Shown here: positions 44,145 through 53,539 of the stretch, piece by piece
Layout: the number at the start of each line of letters is the position of its first letter
How positions within the stretch are numbered: the stretch's first letter is position 1
Assembly: GCF_030269545.1 (NCBI RefSeq)
Contig: NZ_BSTN01000022.1
Span: forward strand, 39,471-103,470
DNA: 64,000 nucleotides
Direction of reading: 5' to 3'
Source of the DNA: Actinomadura sp. NBRC 104425
GTDB taxonomy: Bacteria; Actinomycetota; Actinomycetes; Streptosporangiales; Streptosporangiaceae
Notes under the pieces: generated by a model
Database searches by the model: none
Told to the model about the DNA's origin: nothing
Seen by the model: the letters and a program-made list of their open reading frames with translations, nothing else
Translations under genes and position numbers: made by a program

Positions 44145-45080
44145 TGCAAACGCTCACTCTAAGTAGTCGCAGTGTGGTCGATATCACATGCCGATGTGCC
44201 ACCTGGCAGTCGGGCACCTGGCGCGCCGGTCACCTGCAACTCGACAGCTGCCCCCGACGCCGCCGTTCCGTTGTACCCCAACACCCCTCCGTCACGTGGC
44301 CGGTAACGCGAAATTCAGCTTGCGTACTGCTGCACGGCACTAGACCATGTTGTACGGTGCTAGGTAGCAGATTAACAGGATACGCGCTGACATACAGCGG
44401 CGCGACATGTTAGGGTAAAGAAACGATCTTGACGCAGGGTCAGGATTCGAGGTCGGCCCCGTTCGGCCGGCCCGCACCGGCCCCGCCACGCCCGGGGCGC
44501 CCGCGCCGGGCCGTCCACCCGAAGGAGGTCCCGCAGGCATCGACATTCCAAGCGTTCACCTGGAAAAGCCAAGGGCCACCCTGCGCTCTCCCTCGATCAC
44601 ACCGGTAGCCAGCCAAGCGAATCGAAGGAAAGCGGAGGGCGACCCTTCGGAACCGTCAGATGAGTTCGCCGGCCGTGACCGCCCTGCGTCATCGCCGCAG
44701 TTCGGCCGTTTGACCAGGCAAAACACCTCCAGCGGACTCACCCAGTCTAACCGCGATCAAGCGGCAGAGGCTATAGGTGACCGCGACTTGCGCACCGCCC
44801 ACCGCGCCATCGCCCGGTATGCCCAGGCCACGCGACCGGATCCGGGCGCCCGCGCAAGCCGCCTTCGAGACTTGGGATTCTCGACCATGCGTACACAGCA
44901 GAATACGCGTCGAAAAGCCGACGTCATCTCTGTGCGCCGTCCCGCGGCCCCGACCGGGCCGTCGAGCTCCCGGACGACGCCGCCACGCACCCCTCACCGT
45001 ACGCCCGCCCCGTCCAGCGCCCTCTCATTCGGCCGTCCACGCGCTGCACAGAGCGCTCGCGGCCGGTCCGGGAGGGTGCG
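44145..45080. other. Long divergent upstream region
   Basis: About 935 bp between two divergent genes, with no supported frame. An AT-richer patch at 44330-44420 is the most likely promoter area for the XRE gene. No RNA gene or repeat was recognised. Confidence 0.4.
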
Positions 45081-46307
45081 ATGATGACCTCCCACCCCCA
45101 CCGGCACGACCCGGACGCGATGGTCACCCGTCCGTCCCTGCGCTCCCTGGACAGGACGCACCGCCGGCCCGCCGCCCGCGTCCAGCCGACCGCGCCGGCG
45201 GCGGACCTGCAGACGCCCTACGACCTGCCCACCTCCGGCCGCGGATTCTGGGGCTCCCTCACCCACGCCGAGCGCGAGGCGTTCGCCAGGGACGGCGAAC
45301 CGGTGGGGTTGCCGGTCGGTCACGTGCTGTGGCGCGAGGGCGACGCCGCCGACCATGTGCTGATCATCCGATCCGGCTGGGTGAAGATCTGCGTCCGGCG
45401 CAAGGGCTGGGAGCGGATCATCGCCGTCCGCGGCCCCGGCGACCTGATCGGGGAACGCGCCGCCATGCAGGTGCGGCGGCGTTCGGCCACCGTGGTCGCG
45501 CTGGACACCGTCCACGCGCTGCGCGTGTCCACCGGCGCGTTCGCCGCCATACTGGCCGAGCACCCGCGCATCCTCCGCGTCATCGAGGAGCAGATGTACG
45601 ACCGGCTCGCCGAGCAGACCGCCCCGGCCGCCCACGTGACCGACTCCCCGTGGCCGGCGGCGGTGCCCCGCGACGCCGGTGCGTCCGCACCGGTCACCGC
45701 GCCGGTGGCCGACATCCGCGCCGGGCAGAACTGCACGATCCTGTTCACCGACATCGTGGGGTTCAGCGGAGCGCACCGCACCGACGAGGACCGGCTCGTC
45801 GTGCGCCGCGTCATGTACGACCTGCTGCGCGGCGCACTGGAGCACTCCGACGTGCCCTGGGAGCCGTGCCACCGTGAGGACCGCGGCGACGGCGCCCTGG
45901 TGATCGTCCCCGCCGAGATCCCCACCCGCCGGGTCGTCGACCCGATGCTCGCGCGGCTCACCGCCGGGCTGCGCCGCCACAACCGCACCGCCGGCGAGGC
46001 CACCCGCTTCCAGCTGCGGGTCGCGCTGCACGTCGGCCCCGTCGTCCCGGACGACCAGGGCGTCTCCGGCCTGGCGATCATCCAGACGGCGCGGCTGCTG
46101 GACGCGCCCGTCCTGCGGGAATGGCTAGACCGCACCCAGGCCGACGTCGGCTTCATCGCCTCGGCCTACGTCTACGAGTTCGTCATCGCGCATGCGCCGG
46201 GCCCGGTGAACCCGGCCAGCTACCAGCGCGTCACCTGCAAGGTCAAGGACGCGGAACTGACGGGCTGGATGCACCTGTCCAGCGCCACCATCCCGCCCGC
46301 GGCCTGA
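45081..46307 (+). CDS. Crp-type cNMP-binding domain fused to nucleotide-cyclase-like domain
   Basis: Protein of 408 residues. A cyclic-nucleotide-binding domain lies at about 55-170 (LPVGHVLWREGDAADHVLII, IAVRGPGDLIGERAAMQVRR), and a class III cyclase-like domain at about 215-370 (ILFTDIVGFSGAHRTDEDRL, HREDRGDGALVIVP). Both metal-binding Asp of the cyclase are present (FTDIVGFS, RGDG). There is no Crp-type HTH. It could be a cyclase tuned by its own product or a degenerate sensor; activity cannot be read from this. GGGAGG precedes tandem ATGs at 45081 and 45084. Confidence 0.78.
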   Translation: MMTSHPHRHDPDAMVTRPSLRSLDRTHRRPAARVQPTAPAADLQTPYDLPTSGRGFWGSLTHAEREAFARDGEPVGLPVGHVLWREGDAADHVLIIRSGWVKICVRRKGWERIIAVRGPGDLIGERAAMQVRRRSATVVALDTVHALRVSTGAFAAILAEHPRILRVIEEQMYDRLAEQTAPAAHVTDSPWPAAVPRDAGASAPVTAPVADIRAGQNCTILFTDIVGFSGAHRTDEDRLVVRRVMYDLLRGALEHSDVPWEPCHREDRGDGALVIVPAEIPTRRVVDPMLARLTAGLRRHNRTAGEATRFQLRVALHVGPVVPDDQGVSGLAIIQTARLLDAPVLREWLDRTQADVGFIASAYVYEFVIAHAPGPVNPASYQRVTCKVKDAELTGWMHLSSATIPPAA

Positions 46308-46405
46308 CCGCCGCCTCTCACCGCTCACGAGCGCCGCCGGGTCCACCCCGCACCCGGCCCCCGCGCCCTTCCCTCGTCTCCCGGGCCTTCGCCCCGGGCC
46401 GCATG

Positions 46406-46993
46406 TCACACGGCGGCCGTGCCGATGAGCCCCTCCCGCGTGACCAGGGCCGCCAAAGCTTCCTCCGTCAGCCCCTCGGTGCCGTCGGGACGGCGCGGCA
46501 GCACCATGTAGCGCACCTCCGAGCTGGAATCCCACACCGCGATCTCGACCTCGTCCGGCAGGTGTAGGCCGAACTCGGCGAGCACCTCGCGCGGCTCCCG
46601 CACCACCCGGGCGCGGTAGGCGTGGCTTTTGTACCAGGACGGGGACGGCCCCAGCAGCGACACCGGATAGCACGAGCACAACGTGCACACGATCACGTTG
46701 TGGACGCGCGCGGTGTTCTCCACCACCTTCAGCCGGTAATCCATCGGCACCGAACCGGACGAACCGAGCCTCACCTCCGCGGCCGCGGCGTTGCCGTCTT
46801 CCAGCAGGCGCTCGCGGAAGGCGGGGTCGGTCCAGGCTCGTGCGACCAGCCTGGCGCCGTTCGTGGGCGCCGCGTCCCGCATGAACCGGCTGAGCGTCTC
46901 ATCAAGTTCCCGGTCACTGGTGAGCCCGGCCGCGATCGCCCGCTCCTCCAGACGGCGGACGCGCGCGGCCACCGGCAAGTCAACATGGCTCAA
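46406..46993 (-). CDS. Nitrile hydratase alpha subunit, cobalt type
   Basis: Protein of 195 residues. It carries the metal-binding claw V-C-T-L-C-S-C (in IVCTLCSCYPVSLLGPSPSW); Thr in place of Ser marks the cobalt type. YRARVVREPREVLAEFGLHL and LPRRPDGTEGLTEEALAALV are further family segments. The enzyme hydrates nitriles to amides (or, in the sister family, thiocyanate). TTG 46993 is chosen because GGGAG lies about 7 nt upstream; it overlaps the 3' end of the preceding subunit gene. It is the third gene of a three-subunit set. No cobalt activator gene is seen nearby. Confidence 0.9.
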   Translation of the reverse strand: MSHVDLPVAARVRRLEERAIAAGLTSDRELDETLSRFMRDAAPTNGARLVARAWTDPAFRERLLEDGNAAAAEVRLGSSGSVPMDYRLKVVENTARVHNVIVCTLCSCYPVSLLGPSPSWYKSHAYRARVVREPREVLAEFGLHLPDEVEIAVWDSSSEVRYMVLPRRPDGTEGLTEEALAALVTREGLIGTAAV

Positions 46994-47267
46994 GGTAGGA
47001 CTCCCACAGGTCGACGGCGACGGTGTGCCCGCCCGTCCCCCACAGGTCGCGGGCGGCGAAACGCACGTTGTAGACGGTTTCCACGCGCGGCGGGTCGATA
47101 CCGCGTACACGGTCGTCCGGCAGCGGCCACGCGCCGTGCGCCTCGACGACCTCACCCACCTGGCCCCGCACGTAGCGCGGCACACGGGTGTGGTGCGGAG
47201 GGTCGACGGCGCGGACCCGCACCCGGTCTCCTGGCCCGTACGCCGGCGTGCTCGCGTCGTCAGCCAA
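46980..47267 (-). CDS. Nitrile hydratase beta subunit, C-terminal (SH3-like) chain
   Basis: Protein of 95 residues matching only the C-terminal half of a normal beta subunit: YGPGDRVRVRAVDPPHHTRV, PRYVRGQVGEVVEAHGAWPL, ETVYNVRFAARDLWG and VAVDLWESYLEP. TTG 47267 is supported by GGAGGAG 7 nt upstream and overlaps the previous stop by 8 bp; the 3' end overlaps the alpha gene by 14 bp. A separate chain for this domain is the arrangement of thiocyanate hydrolase and of the three-subunit toyocamycin nitrile hydratase. Confidence 0.88.
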   Translation of the reverse strand: MADDASTPAYGPGDRVRVRAVDPPHHTRVPRYVRGQVGEVVEAHGAWPLPDDRVRGIDPPRVETVYNVRFAARDLWGTGGHTVAVDLWESYLEPC

Positions 47268-47523
47268 GCCGCTTCTCCTCCAGGAGGTTCTCTATGGCCA
47301 ACAGCCAGCGCTCGTAGTACGAGCTGCGCAGATAGACCTCCGGCGGCAGCCTTTCGATGGCGTCGCGGAACTCGTCCAGGTGGTACGCCCCGTTGTTCAC
47401 CAGCGTCGTGTTGAGCGCGTACACGCGGGCCTCCCAGTCGGCGTGGAACGGCGGCTCGTCCCCCACGACGACCGGCACGGGCCCGAACCCCTCTTGCCCG
47501 CCCATGTCGTGCACCCTGCCCAT
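47260..47523 (-). CDS. Nitrile hydratase beta subunit, N-terminal chain
   Basis: Protein of 87 residues matching the helical N-terminal half of the beta subunit: the classic opening MGRVHDMGGQEGFGPV, then WEARVYALNTTLVNNGAYHL and DEFRDAIERLPPEVYLRSSY. It ends at EEKRLG where ordinary beta subunits continue. ATG 47523 is fixed by the conserved opening. It is the first of three overlapping genes (beta-N, beta-C, alpha), so the complex is made from one message in equal amounts. Confidence 0.88.
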   Translation of the reverse strand: MGRVHDMGGQEGFGPVPVVVGDEPPFHADWEARVYALNTTLVNNGAYHLDEFRDAIERLPPEVYLRSSYYERWLLAIENLLEEKRLG

Positions 47524-47617
47524 GACCCCGAAGCTACCCCGCCTGCTAACCCATACCCAGCCCCCCGGAGGGCACAGCACCCTCCCAACCCCCGGCACGC
47601 CCGCTGCACGGGTCGGG

Positions 47618-47657
47618 GCGTGGGCCACCGTGCGGCGTGGGCCACCGTGCGGCGTGG
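47618..47657. repeat. 17-bp tandem repeat
   Basis: GCGTGGGCCACCGTGCG occurs exactly twice (47618-47634 and 47635-47651) with a partial third copy (GCGTGG). Confidence 0.8.
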
Positions 47658-47886
47658 CGCCTAGACCAAGTGTTCGGACCGGTGTGGGGGCCGGTACGCA
47701 GCCGTGTGAATGCCCCCACGTCCACCCGGTGCACAGCCCAGTGTCCGGATGGGCGCGCGGCCCACCGGCTTCACACACCGGGGCGCACTGGGTGGGCATC
47801 GGGGCGTTGGCCAGACGCGAACCGGTGCGCGGGGCCGGTGTCCGTACAGCTGTGCAAACCGGCGGCGTGCGGGGCCGGAAAAAGGG

Positions 47887-47922
47887 CGCGCCGCCGACTC
47901 CGCTGGGGAGGTCGGCGGCGCG
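47887..47922 (-). terminator. Hairpin terminator of the glycerophosphodiesterase gene
   Basis: Perfect 12-bp inverted repeat CGCGCCGCCGAC (47887-47898) and complement (47911-47922), 12-nt loop, 34 nt past the stop codon at 47956. Confidence 0.8.
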
Positions 47923-47955
47923 TACGGCGTGCGAGCCGTGTACCAAACGCGAAGG

Positions 47956-48837
47956 TCAGGCGGCGGCCCGCTCCCGCGCACCGCCGGTCACGACCTGACG
48001 CAGCACGTCCGGCTTGTCGGTGATGATGCCGTTCACACCGAGCTTGATGACGTTGCGCATGGCGGCCGGGTCGTCCACCGTCCAGGTGAAGACCTCCATG
48101 CCCAGCGCGTGCACCCGCTTGACGTATGCCGAGGTCAGAGCGGTGTACTGCGGGTTGATCTGGTCGGCGTATGCGGCCAGGACCGGGAGCTGCTCGACGG
48201 CGGGCGTGCCGAGCAGGCCGATCGGCACCCGCGGCATGATTTCGCTGAAGCGCTCCATCGACTCCCAGTTGAACGACTGCACGACCAGTCGGCGCTCACG
48301 CGGGTCGGGCAGCAGCCATGACGGGTTGCGCTTGAGTTCGTCGGCGATCCGCTTCTCGATGCCGGGGTACAGCTCCGGCGACTTCACCTCCAGCAGCAGC
48401 CCGATGCCGCTGTGCCGCATGGCCCGCAGCGACTCGCCCAGCGTCGGAATCCGCTCGCCGGTGTACTCGGCGCTGAACCAGGATCCGGCGTCCAGCTTGC
48501 GGATCTCCGCGAGGGTGAAGTCGGCGACCCGCCACGGCGCCCGGTCGGGGTAGACCTCCTCCACGTTGGTGGTCCGGGCCAGCGTGGTGTCGTGGATGAC
48601 GACCAGCTTGTGGTCCTTGGTCTCCTGCACGTCCAGTTCGAACATGTCGGCGCGCTGCTTGCGGGCCAGTTTGAACGCGGCGATGGTGTTCTCCGGCGCA
48701 TACGCGGAGGCACCACGGTGCGCGACGACCGTGACCTTGCCGGGAGTCGACGTCGATGCGGCCGCGTCCGTCGCGGTACCGGTGACCAGCGTGGCGGCCA
48801 CAGCGGCGGCGAGGGTGAGACCGAGCCGTCGGAACAT
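47956..48837 (-). CDS. Secreted glycerophosphodiester phosphodiesterase
   Basis: Protein of 293 residues. An N-terminal signal peptide (FRRLGLTLAAAVAATLVTGT, about 28 residues) is followed by a GDPD domain: VVAHRGASAYAPENTIAAF (catalytic His and Arg), ADMFELDVQETKDHKLVVIH (Glu-Asp metal ligands and His), LLLEVKSPELYPGIE and VFTWTVDDPAAM, NGIITDKPD. It hydrolyses glycerophosphodiesters outside the cell, releasing sn-glycerol-3-phosphate. ATG 48837 follows AAGGGG at 5-6 nt. Confidence 0.93.
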   Translation of the reverse strand: MFRRLGLTLAAAVAATLVTGTATDAAASTSTPGKVTVVAHRGASAYAPENTIAAFKLARKQRADMFELDVQETKDHKLVVIHDTTLARTTNVEEVYPDRAPWRVADFTLAEIRKLDAGSWFSAEYTGERIPTLGESLRAMRHSGIGLLLEVKSPELYPGIEKRIADELKRNPSWLLPDPRERRLVVQSFNWESMERFSEIMPRVPIGLLGTPAVEQLPVLAAYADQINPQYTALTSAYVKRVHALGMEVFTWTVDDPAAMRNVIKLGVNGIITDKPDVLRQVVTGGARERAAA

Positions 48838-49580
48838 TGGCACCCCTTGCAGGTAGGCGATGTCGGTCCAACCCTTGAGCCGTCCGGTGACGCTCAAGTA
48901 ACAGCTCGATAGCAGCTCGTGTAATCCGGGTAGACGAGACACGCCGCCCCCGCACTATCGGTCCGCCTTAATCCGTTCGTCCGCCGTCTCGCCACGACTC
49001 CAAGGCGACGCATCATGCCCTTGACGCGCGTCCGCGGCCATCGATCCGGATACGCCATCGGCCGCACGCCGTCTGCCGCACAACTCGGCCTCAAATAACA
49101 GAAAGATTCGCAACCCGTCCCGCCATCGCGGGCCCCACTCACCGCCGCTCACCGCCCGGCACCGACCATGCTGTCGCGTTAGCGTCGCCAGCACCTGCCC
49201 TCCCCACCTTGTGCGGCCTTGGGCACCACCATGCTCCGCACCACGTCGACCAGAACACCAAGCCGCCGACCGTAACCTGCAATGCCGCACTCCCCGACGT
49301 CATGCAAGGCCCCGGCGCAAGCAGCACGACCGGCAGCAACAAGCAAACCCATCAGGACCAGCCACCGACGCCATGCGCGATCCGGCGCGTCGACAAGCAG
49401 CTCGACATCCGATGCGAACGAGCGTTGATGTCGGTCGCGGTGCCGACGGAAGAAGCGGCTGTTGCCCCCGGGCCGCTGGTCGGCGACACCTCGCGTCGCG
49501 TCACCATGTCCGCCACCGCCGTCGCGTCCGGTGCACGCGCCGCCGCCGGGGCGCCGCCGCGCCCAGGCCGTGCGGTCGTT
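48838..49580. other. Intergenic region upstream of the glycerophosphodiesterase gene
   Basis: About 740 bp. It should contain the promoter of that gene, perhaps in the AT-richer part 48890-48960. No family motif, RNA or strong hairpin was found. Confidence 0.4.
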
Positions 49581-51476
49581 TCAGTCGTCGTCCACCATGG
49601 CCTCGGCGTCGGACGGAGGCATCGACCCTGCGTCGGGTGAGGGTGTTGGGTCGGCGCTGGGCGGGGGCGTTGCGAGGTTGCCCGCCATGGGGTGCACAGG
49701 GGTGGTCTGGTCGTCTCGAGGTGCTTCGCCTGCGGCTTCGGATCGCCGGAAAGGTTTGCGGCCGGGAATCCTCGTGCGGGACGGCTTCACCTGCCGAACG
49801 ATGCCGGGCCACGGCGGCGTGTCGCCCGCAGGAGGCCGACGGCGGCGGACGACACGAGGACGCGGCAGAAGGCGACGCCGGGCGGCGGGTACGAAGGGCG
49901 GGTGCGGCATCGCGAGCCTGGTCGGCCTGCTGCGGCCGCGCAGGATGACCGAGGCGCCGAGCTCCCACTCCTCGGCCTCGGCGGGACGGGCCGCCCGCAG
50001 CAGGGCGCCGGAGGCCAGGACCCGGCCGGGGAAGGTCTTGGCGAGGTCGCTGAGGCGCGCGGCCTCGTTCACCGGGTCGCCGATCACCGTGTACTCGAAG
50101 CGCTGCTCGGCGCCGATGTAGCCGGCGACGACCGGGCCCGCCGACACGCCGACGCCCGCGTCCAGCTGCGGGACCTCCGCGCGCAGCCGGACGGCCAGTT
50201 CCCGGGCGGCTCCCAGCGCGGCGCCCGCGGCGTCCGGGAGACGGGTGGGCGCGCCGAAGATGGCCAGCGCGGCGTCGCCCTCGAACTTGTTGATCCAGCC
50301 GCCATGGCGGCCGACCACGTTCACCACCACGCCGAAGAACGCGTTGAGCAGCGCCACGACCTGGTCGGGCGAGCGGCTGTCGGCAAGGCGGGTGGAACCG
50401 GCCAGGTCGACGAACAGCACGGCGACCTCCCGGGTCTCCCCGCCCAGCCTGATGTCGCCGCTCTCCAACGCCAGGACGGCGACCTCCTCCCCGACGTGCC
50501 GTCCGAACAGATCGCGCAGCCGCTGGTGTTCGCGCAGGCCGGCGACCATGTGGTTGAACCCGGCCTGCAGCTGGCCGACCTCGCTGGCGTCGTACACCTC
50601 GACCCGCGCGCCGAGGTCGCCGCGTTCGACGCGGGCCATGCCCTCCCGCACCGACGCGATGGGGTCGGCGACGGCACGGGTCGCGATGTAGGTGACCTGC
50701 ATTCCGACCACCAGGGCGGCCCCGCCGAGGCCCAGCACGGTGACGGCGAGCTGCGCGGTGCCGATACCCGGCGCGACCAGCGCCGCGATCGCCACGCAGA
50801 CCAGGCCGAAAATCGGGACGGCGGTGCCGAGCGCCCAGGCGAGCATGACGCGCGTGGTGACGCCCGGCAGCCGCAGGCCGCGCGGCGGTTCGCTGGCCAG
50901 CACCAGCGCGGCCGCGGGCCGCAGCAGCCGCTCCGACAGCAGATAGACGATGGTGCAGGTCGTCATCGCGCCGAGCAGGCAGGTCAGCCCCACCTTGACG
51001 GCCAGCCGGCCGGTGAAAAGGATCAGGTCGAGCAGGAACCAACCCGCGGCGCCGCCGCCCCACATCACCCCCACCAGCAGGGTCAGCCGCAGCGGCCCGA
51101 GCAGCACGGCGCGGCGCTGCACCGCGTCGGGGACGCCCTTGTCGCGGACGAGCCGGACGACCGGGCGCCACAGCCGCAATCCCACCAGCAGCGTCACGGG
51201 CGCGGCCACCACCGGATAGCTGAAGAACGCGACGGTGTTGACCAGGCGCGCGTACTGCGGGTCGGCGAGCGGCGGGTCGGGCACCACGAAGATGGCGAAC
51301 AGCAGGACCACCGCGGCGCCGCCCAGGTTGGCCAGGCTCACCACGACCAGCAGCACCCAGCGGACGCGCAGCTCGAGCATGGTCCGGGGGATGCCGGGGA
51401 GGTCAAGGCGGGCTCCGAGCCCGCGTACCACCGCCCTGCCGGTCACCTCTGCCCTCCCCGGTCTCCCGAGGTTCAT
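49581..51476 (-). CDS. Membrane class III adenylate/guanylate cyclase with HAMP
   Basis: Protein of 631 residues. About six membrane segments occupy residues 35-260 (VLLVVVSLANLGGAAVVLLF, LAVTVLGLGGAALVVGM), then a HAMP domain (ADPIASVREGMARVERGDLG, about 270-325) and a cyclase domain (about 350-510; EVAVLFVDLAGSTRLADSRS, HGGWINKFEGDAALAIFGAP, FEYTVIGDPVNEAARL). Both metal Asp (VDLAG, EGDA) and the later NEAARL transition-state Asn/Arg are present, so it is likely active. The C-terminal 100 residues are Pro/Arg-rich and disordered. The GTG/ATG choice is weakly supported at the N-terminus. Confidence 0.88.
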   Translation of the reverse strand: MNLGRPGRAEVTGRAVVRGLGARLDLPGIPRTMLELRVRWVLLVVVSLANLGGAAVVLLFAIFVVPDPPLADPQYARLVNTVAFFSYPVVAAPVTLLVGLRLWRPVVRLVRDKGVPDAVQRRAVLLGPLRLTLLVGVMWGGGAAGWFLLDLILFTGRLAVKVGLTCLLGAMTTCTIVYLLSERLLRPAAALVLASEPPRGLRLPGVTTRVMLAWALGTAVPIFGLVCVAIAALVAPGIGTAQLAVTVLGLGGAALVVGMQVTYIATRAVADPIASVREGMARVERGDLGARVEVYDASEVGQLQAGFNHMVAGLREHQRLRDLFGRHVGEEVAVLALESGDIRLGGETREVAVLFVDLAGSTRLADSRSPDQVVALLNAFFGVVVNVVGRHGGWINKFEGDAALAIFGAPTRLPDAAGAALGAARELAVRLRAEVPQLDAGVGVSAGPVVAGYIGAEQRFEYTVIGDPVNEAARLSDLAKTFPGRVLASGALLRAARPAEAEEWELGASVILRGRSRPTRLAMPHPPFVPAARRRLLPRPRVVRRRRPPAGDTPPWPGIVRQVKPSRTRIPGRKPFRRSEAAGEAPRDDQTTPVHPMAGNLATPPPSADPTPSPDAGSMPPSDAEAMVDDD

Positions 51477-51606
51477 GACGGCCGTCGCCCTGCGACACGT
51501 TCACCCTAAGGGCCGCGAAGCCGACGCGGCGGAAAACTCCCCACCGCGAGGACGAACGCTGGGCGCCGCCGTAAGGCCGGTGTGTCCCCACGGCGGCGCC
51601 CCTCGC

Positions 51607-53109
51607 TCAGCCGGTGTTCTGGGGCGTGCCAGGGGCGGACGCCGAGACGGCCGCCATCCGGGCCTGCTGGGAGCCGCGCCGGACGAACGGCCATCCCGCG
51701 ACGACGAGCACCAGCCAGCCCGCCATCACATACAGCGCGACCCGGGTGTCGGCCTCCCAGGCGATCAGCACGGTGACGAACGCGAAGAACGCCAGCACCA
51801 GCACGCTCGTGAACGGCGCGCCCGGCATGCGGTACGGGGCGGCGGGCAGCCGGCCCTCGGCGACCGCGCGGCGGTAACGCATATGGGCGACGACGATGAC
51901 CGTCCACACCATGATGGCGCCGCCGGTGGACACCGAGGTGATGTACTCGAACGCCTTCTCCGGGACGACCGCGTTCACCACCACGCCGATGCCCATGACC
52001 ACCGCCGAGATCACCACGGTCAGCACGGGCACGCCACGGCCGCTGAGCCGCGCCAGGATCCGCGGGCCGTCGCCGTTGGCCCCGGCCGTCCGCAGCATCC
52101 GCGAGGTGGAGTACAGGCCGCCCGCGTTGCAGGACGACAGCGCGGCGGTCAGGACCACGAAGTTGACGATGCCCGCCGCGGCCGGGATGCCGATCTTCGT
52201 GAAGGCCAGCACGAAGGGGCTCGTGCCCTCCTCGAACTCCGTCCAGCTCACCACCGAAAGGATCACCAGCAGGGACCCCAGGTAGAACAGCGCGAACCGG
52301 ATCGGCAGCGCGTTGATCGCGCGGGGGATGTTCTTCTCGGGGTCCTTGGCCTCGCCGGCGGTCACGCCGACCAGCTCGACGCCCAGGTAGGCGAACATGA
52401 CCATCTGCAGCGTCATCATGGTGTGGCCGAACCCGTTGGGGAAGATCCCGCCGTGCGACCACAGGTTCGTGACCGAGGCGGTGCGTCCGGCATCGCTGAA
52501 CCCGAAGACCAGCACCGCCAGCCCGACCAGGATCATCATCACGATCGCGGCGACCTTGATCATGGCGAACCAGAACTCCAGCTCGCCGAACAGCCGCACC
52601 GAGATCAGGTTGACCACGAACAGCACGACCAGCGCGATCAGGGCGGTCTTCCACTGGTCGAAGCCGGGCCACCAGTACTGCACGTATTGGCCCGCGGCGG
52701 TCAGCTCGGCCATCCCGGTGGTCACCCAGATGATCCAGTACGTCCAGGCCGTCGCGTAGCCCCAGAACGGCCCGAGGAACTCCCGGGCGTAGTCGGCGAA
52801 CCCGCCCGGGGCGCGCCGGTAGGTCAACAGCTCGCCGAGCGCCCGCATCACGAAGAACAGCGCCAGCCCCGCGACCGCATAGGTGAGGATCAGACTGGGG
52901 CCGGCCTTGGCGATGTTGGTCCCCGCACCGAGGAAGAGGCCGGTGCCGATGGTGCCGCCGATCGCCAGCATCTGGATCTGCCGGGTGCCGAGCGCCCGGT
53001 GGTAGCCCTCCCCGGCCGGTTGCGCCTCCTCAGGGGGGCGGTCGGCAGTGTTTACAGCCATGCGCCTCTGGGCCTTTCTCTCCTCCGCCGCCCGGTGGGA
53101 CGACGGCAT
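51607..53109 (-). CDS. APC-family amino acid permease
   Basis: Protein of 500 residues with twelve membrane segments. The amino acid/polyamine/organocation opening motif is seen at QIQMLAIGGTIGTGLFLGAG, then GPSLILTYAVAGLALFFVMR and ALGELLTYRRAPGGFADYAR. It resembles GabP/AnsP/proline-type permeases importing amino acids or GABA with protons; the substrate is not readable. ATG 53109 has AAGGGG 7 nt upstream; ATG 53061 is a weaker alternative. Confidence 0.9.
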   Translation of the reverse strand: MPSSHRAAEERKAQRRMAVNTADRPPEEAQPAGEGYHRALGTRQIQMLAIGGTIGTGLFLGAGTNIAKAGPSLILTYAVAGLALFFVMRALGELLTYRRAPGGFADYAREFLGPFWGYATAWTYWIIWVTTGMAELTAAGQYVQYWWPGFDQWKTALIALVVLFVVNLISVRLFGELEFWFAMIKVAAIVMMILVGLAVLVFGFSDAGRTASVTNLWSHGGIFPNGFGHTMMTLQMVMFAYLGVELVGVTAGEAKDPEKNIPRAINALPIRFALFYLGSLLVILSVVSWTEFEEGTSPFVLAFTKIGIPAAAGIVNFVVLTAALSSCNAGGLYSTSRMLRTAGANGDGPRILARLSGRGVPVLTVVISAVVMGIGVVVNAVVPEKAFEYITSVSTGGAIMVWTVIVVAHMRYRRAVAEGRLPAAPYRMPGAPFTSVLVLAFFAFVTVLIAWEADTRVALYVMAGWLVLVVAGWPFVRRGSQQARMAAVSASAPGTPQNTG

Positions 53110-53434
53110 CTGCAGTCCCCTTGTGGGTGACCGGGGTCATACTAGGTACTCACCGCACAAACCTGTAATAGCCCCCTGTCCAGCGCGAACATCACGCAAC
53201 GACATCGAGTGTCACCCTACGCAACGGCACCGACACTTTACGCGGCACACCTCGCCCGAAGCCAGCGCCGTCTCGCCCTCAACCCCCCTCGACTCGCACC
53301 TGATCCCGGCGGTCGGCGACCGCGATAACGAGTTGGCGCTCACCTCGGGCATCGCGTATGCTCTCGGTCGTTGCCGAACACCGGCGAGGTCCGGTCAGGG
53401 AACACCTCCAGGGCGGTTACGCTCAGGAGTGCAA
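53110..53434. other. Intergenic region before the tRNA genes
   Basis: About 325 bp holding the permease promoter on one side and the tRNA promoter on the other. No leader structure such as a riboswitch was recognised. Confidence 0.4.
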
Positions 53435-53512
53435 GGTCCTGTGGAGCAGTTAGGAGTGCTCGCCACCCTGTCAAGGTGGAGGCCGCGGGTTCAAATCCCG
53501 TCAGGACCGCCA
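53435..53512 (+). tRNA. tRNA-Asp (GTC)
   Basis: Acceptor stem GGTCCTG/CAGGACC, anticodon stem CCACC/GGTGG with loop CTGTCAA giving anticodon GTC, T-arm GCGGGTTCAAATCCCG. Discriminator G at 53509, and CCA is encoded at 53510-53512. Confidence 0.95.
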
Positions 53513-53539
53513 GGCGTACCGCCGTCTCCGGTGCGTCAT

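Larger units (their letters stand above)
47524..47955. other. Repeat-rich intergenic region
   Basis: About 430 bp upstream of the nitrile hydratase genes and downstream of the glycerophosphodiesterase. It contains two exact 17-bp tandem units, several GGCCGGTGT/ACCGGTG-like words and one strong hairpin. No gene is supported. Confidence 0.5.

Noticed and set aside
44710..45084. Plus-strand frame before the cNMP-binding gene
   Set aside because: Low-complexity Arg/Pro-rich translation typical of a chance frame; the good ribosome site belongs to ATG 45081.
53110..53200. Possible riboswitch before the amino acid permease
   Set aside because: No conserved glycine, lysine or T-box element could be recognised.
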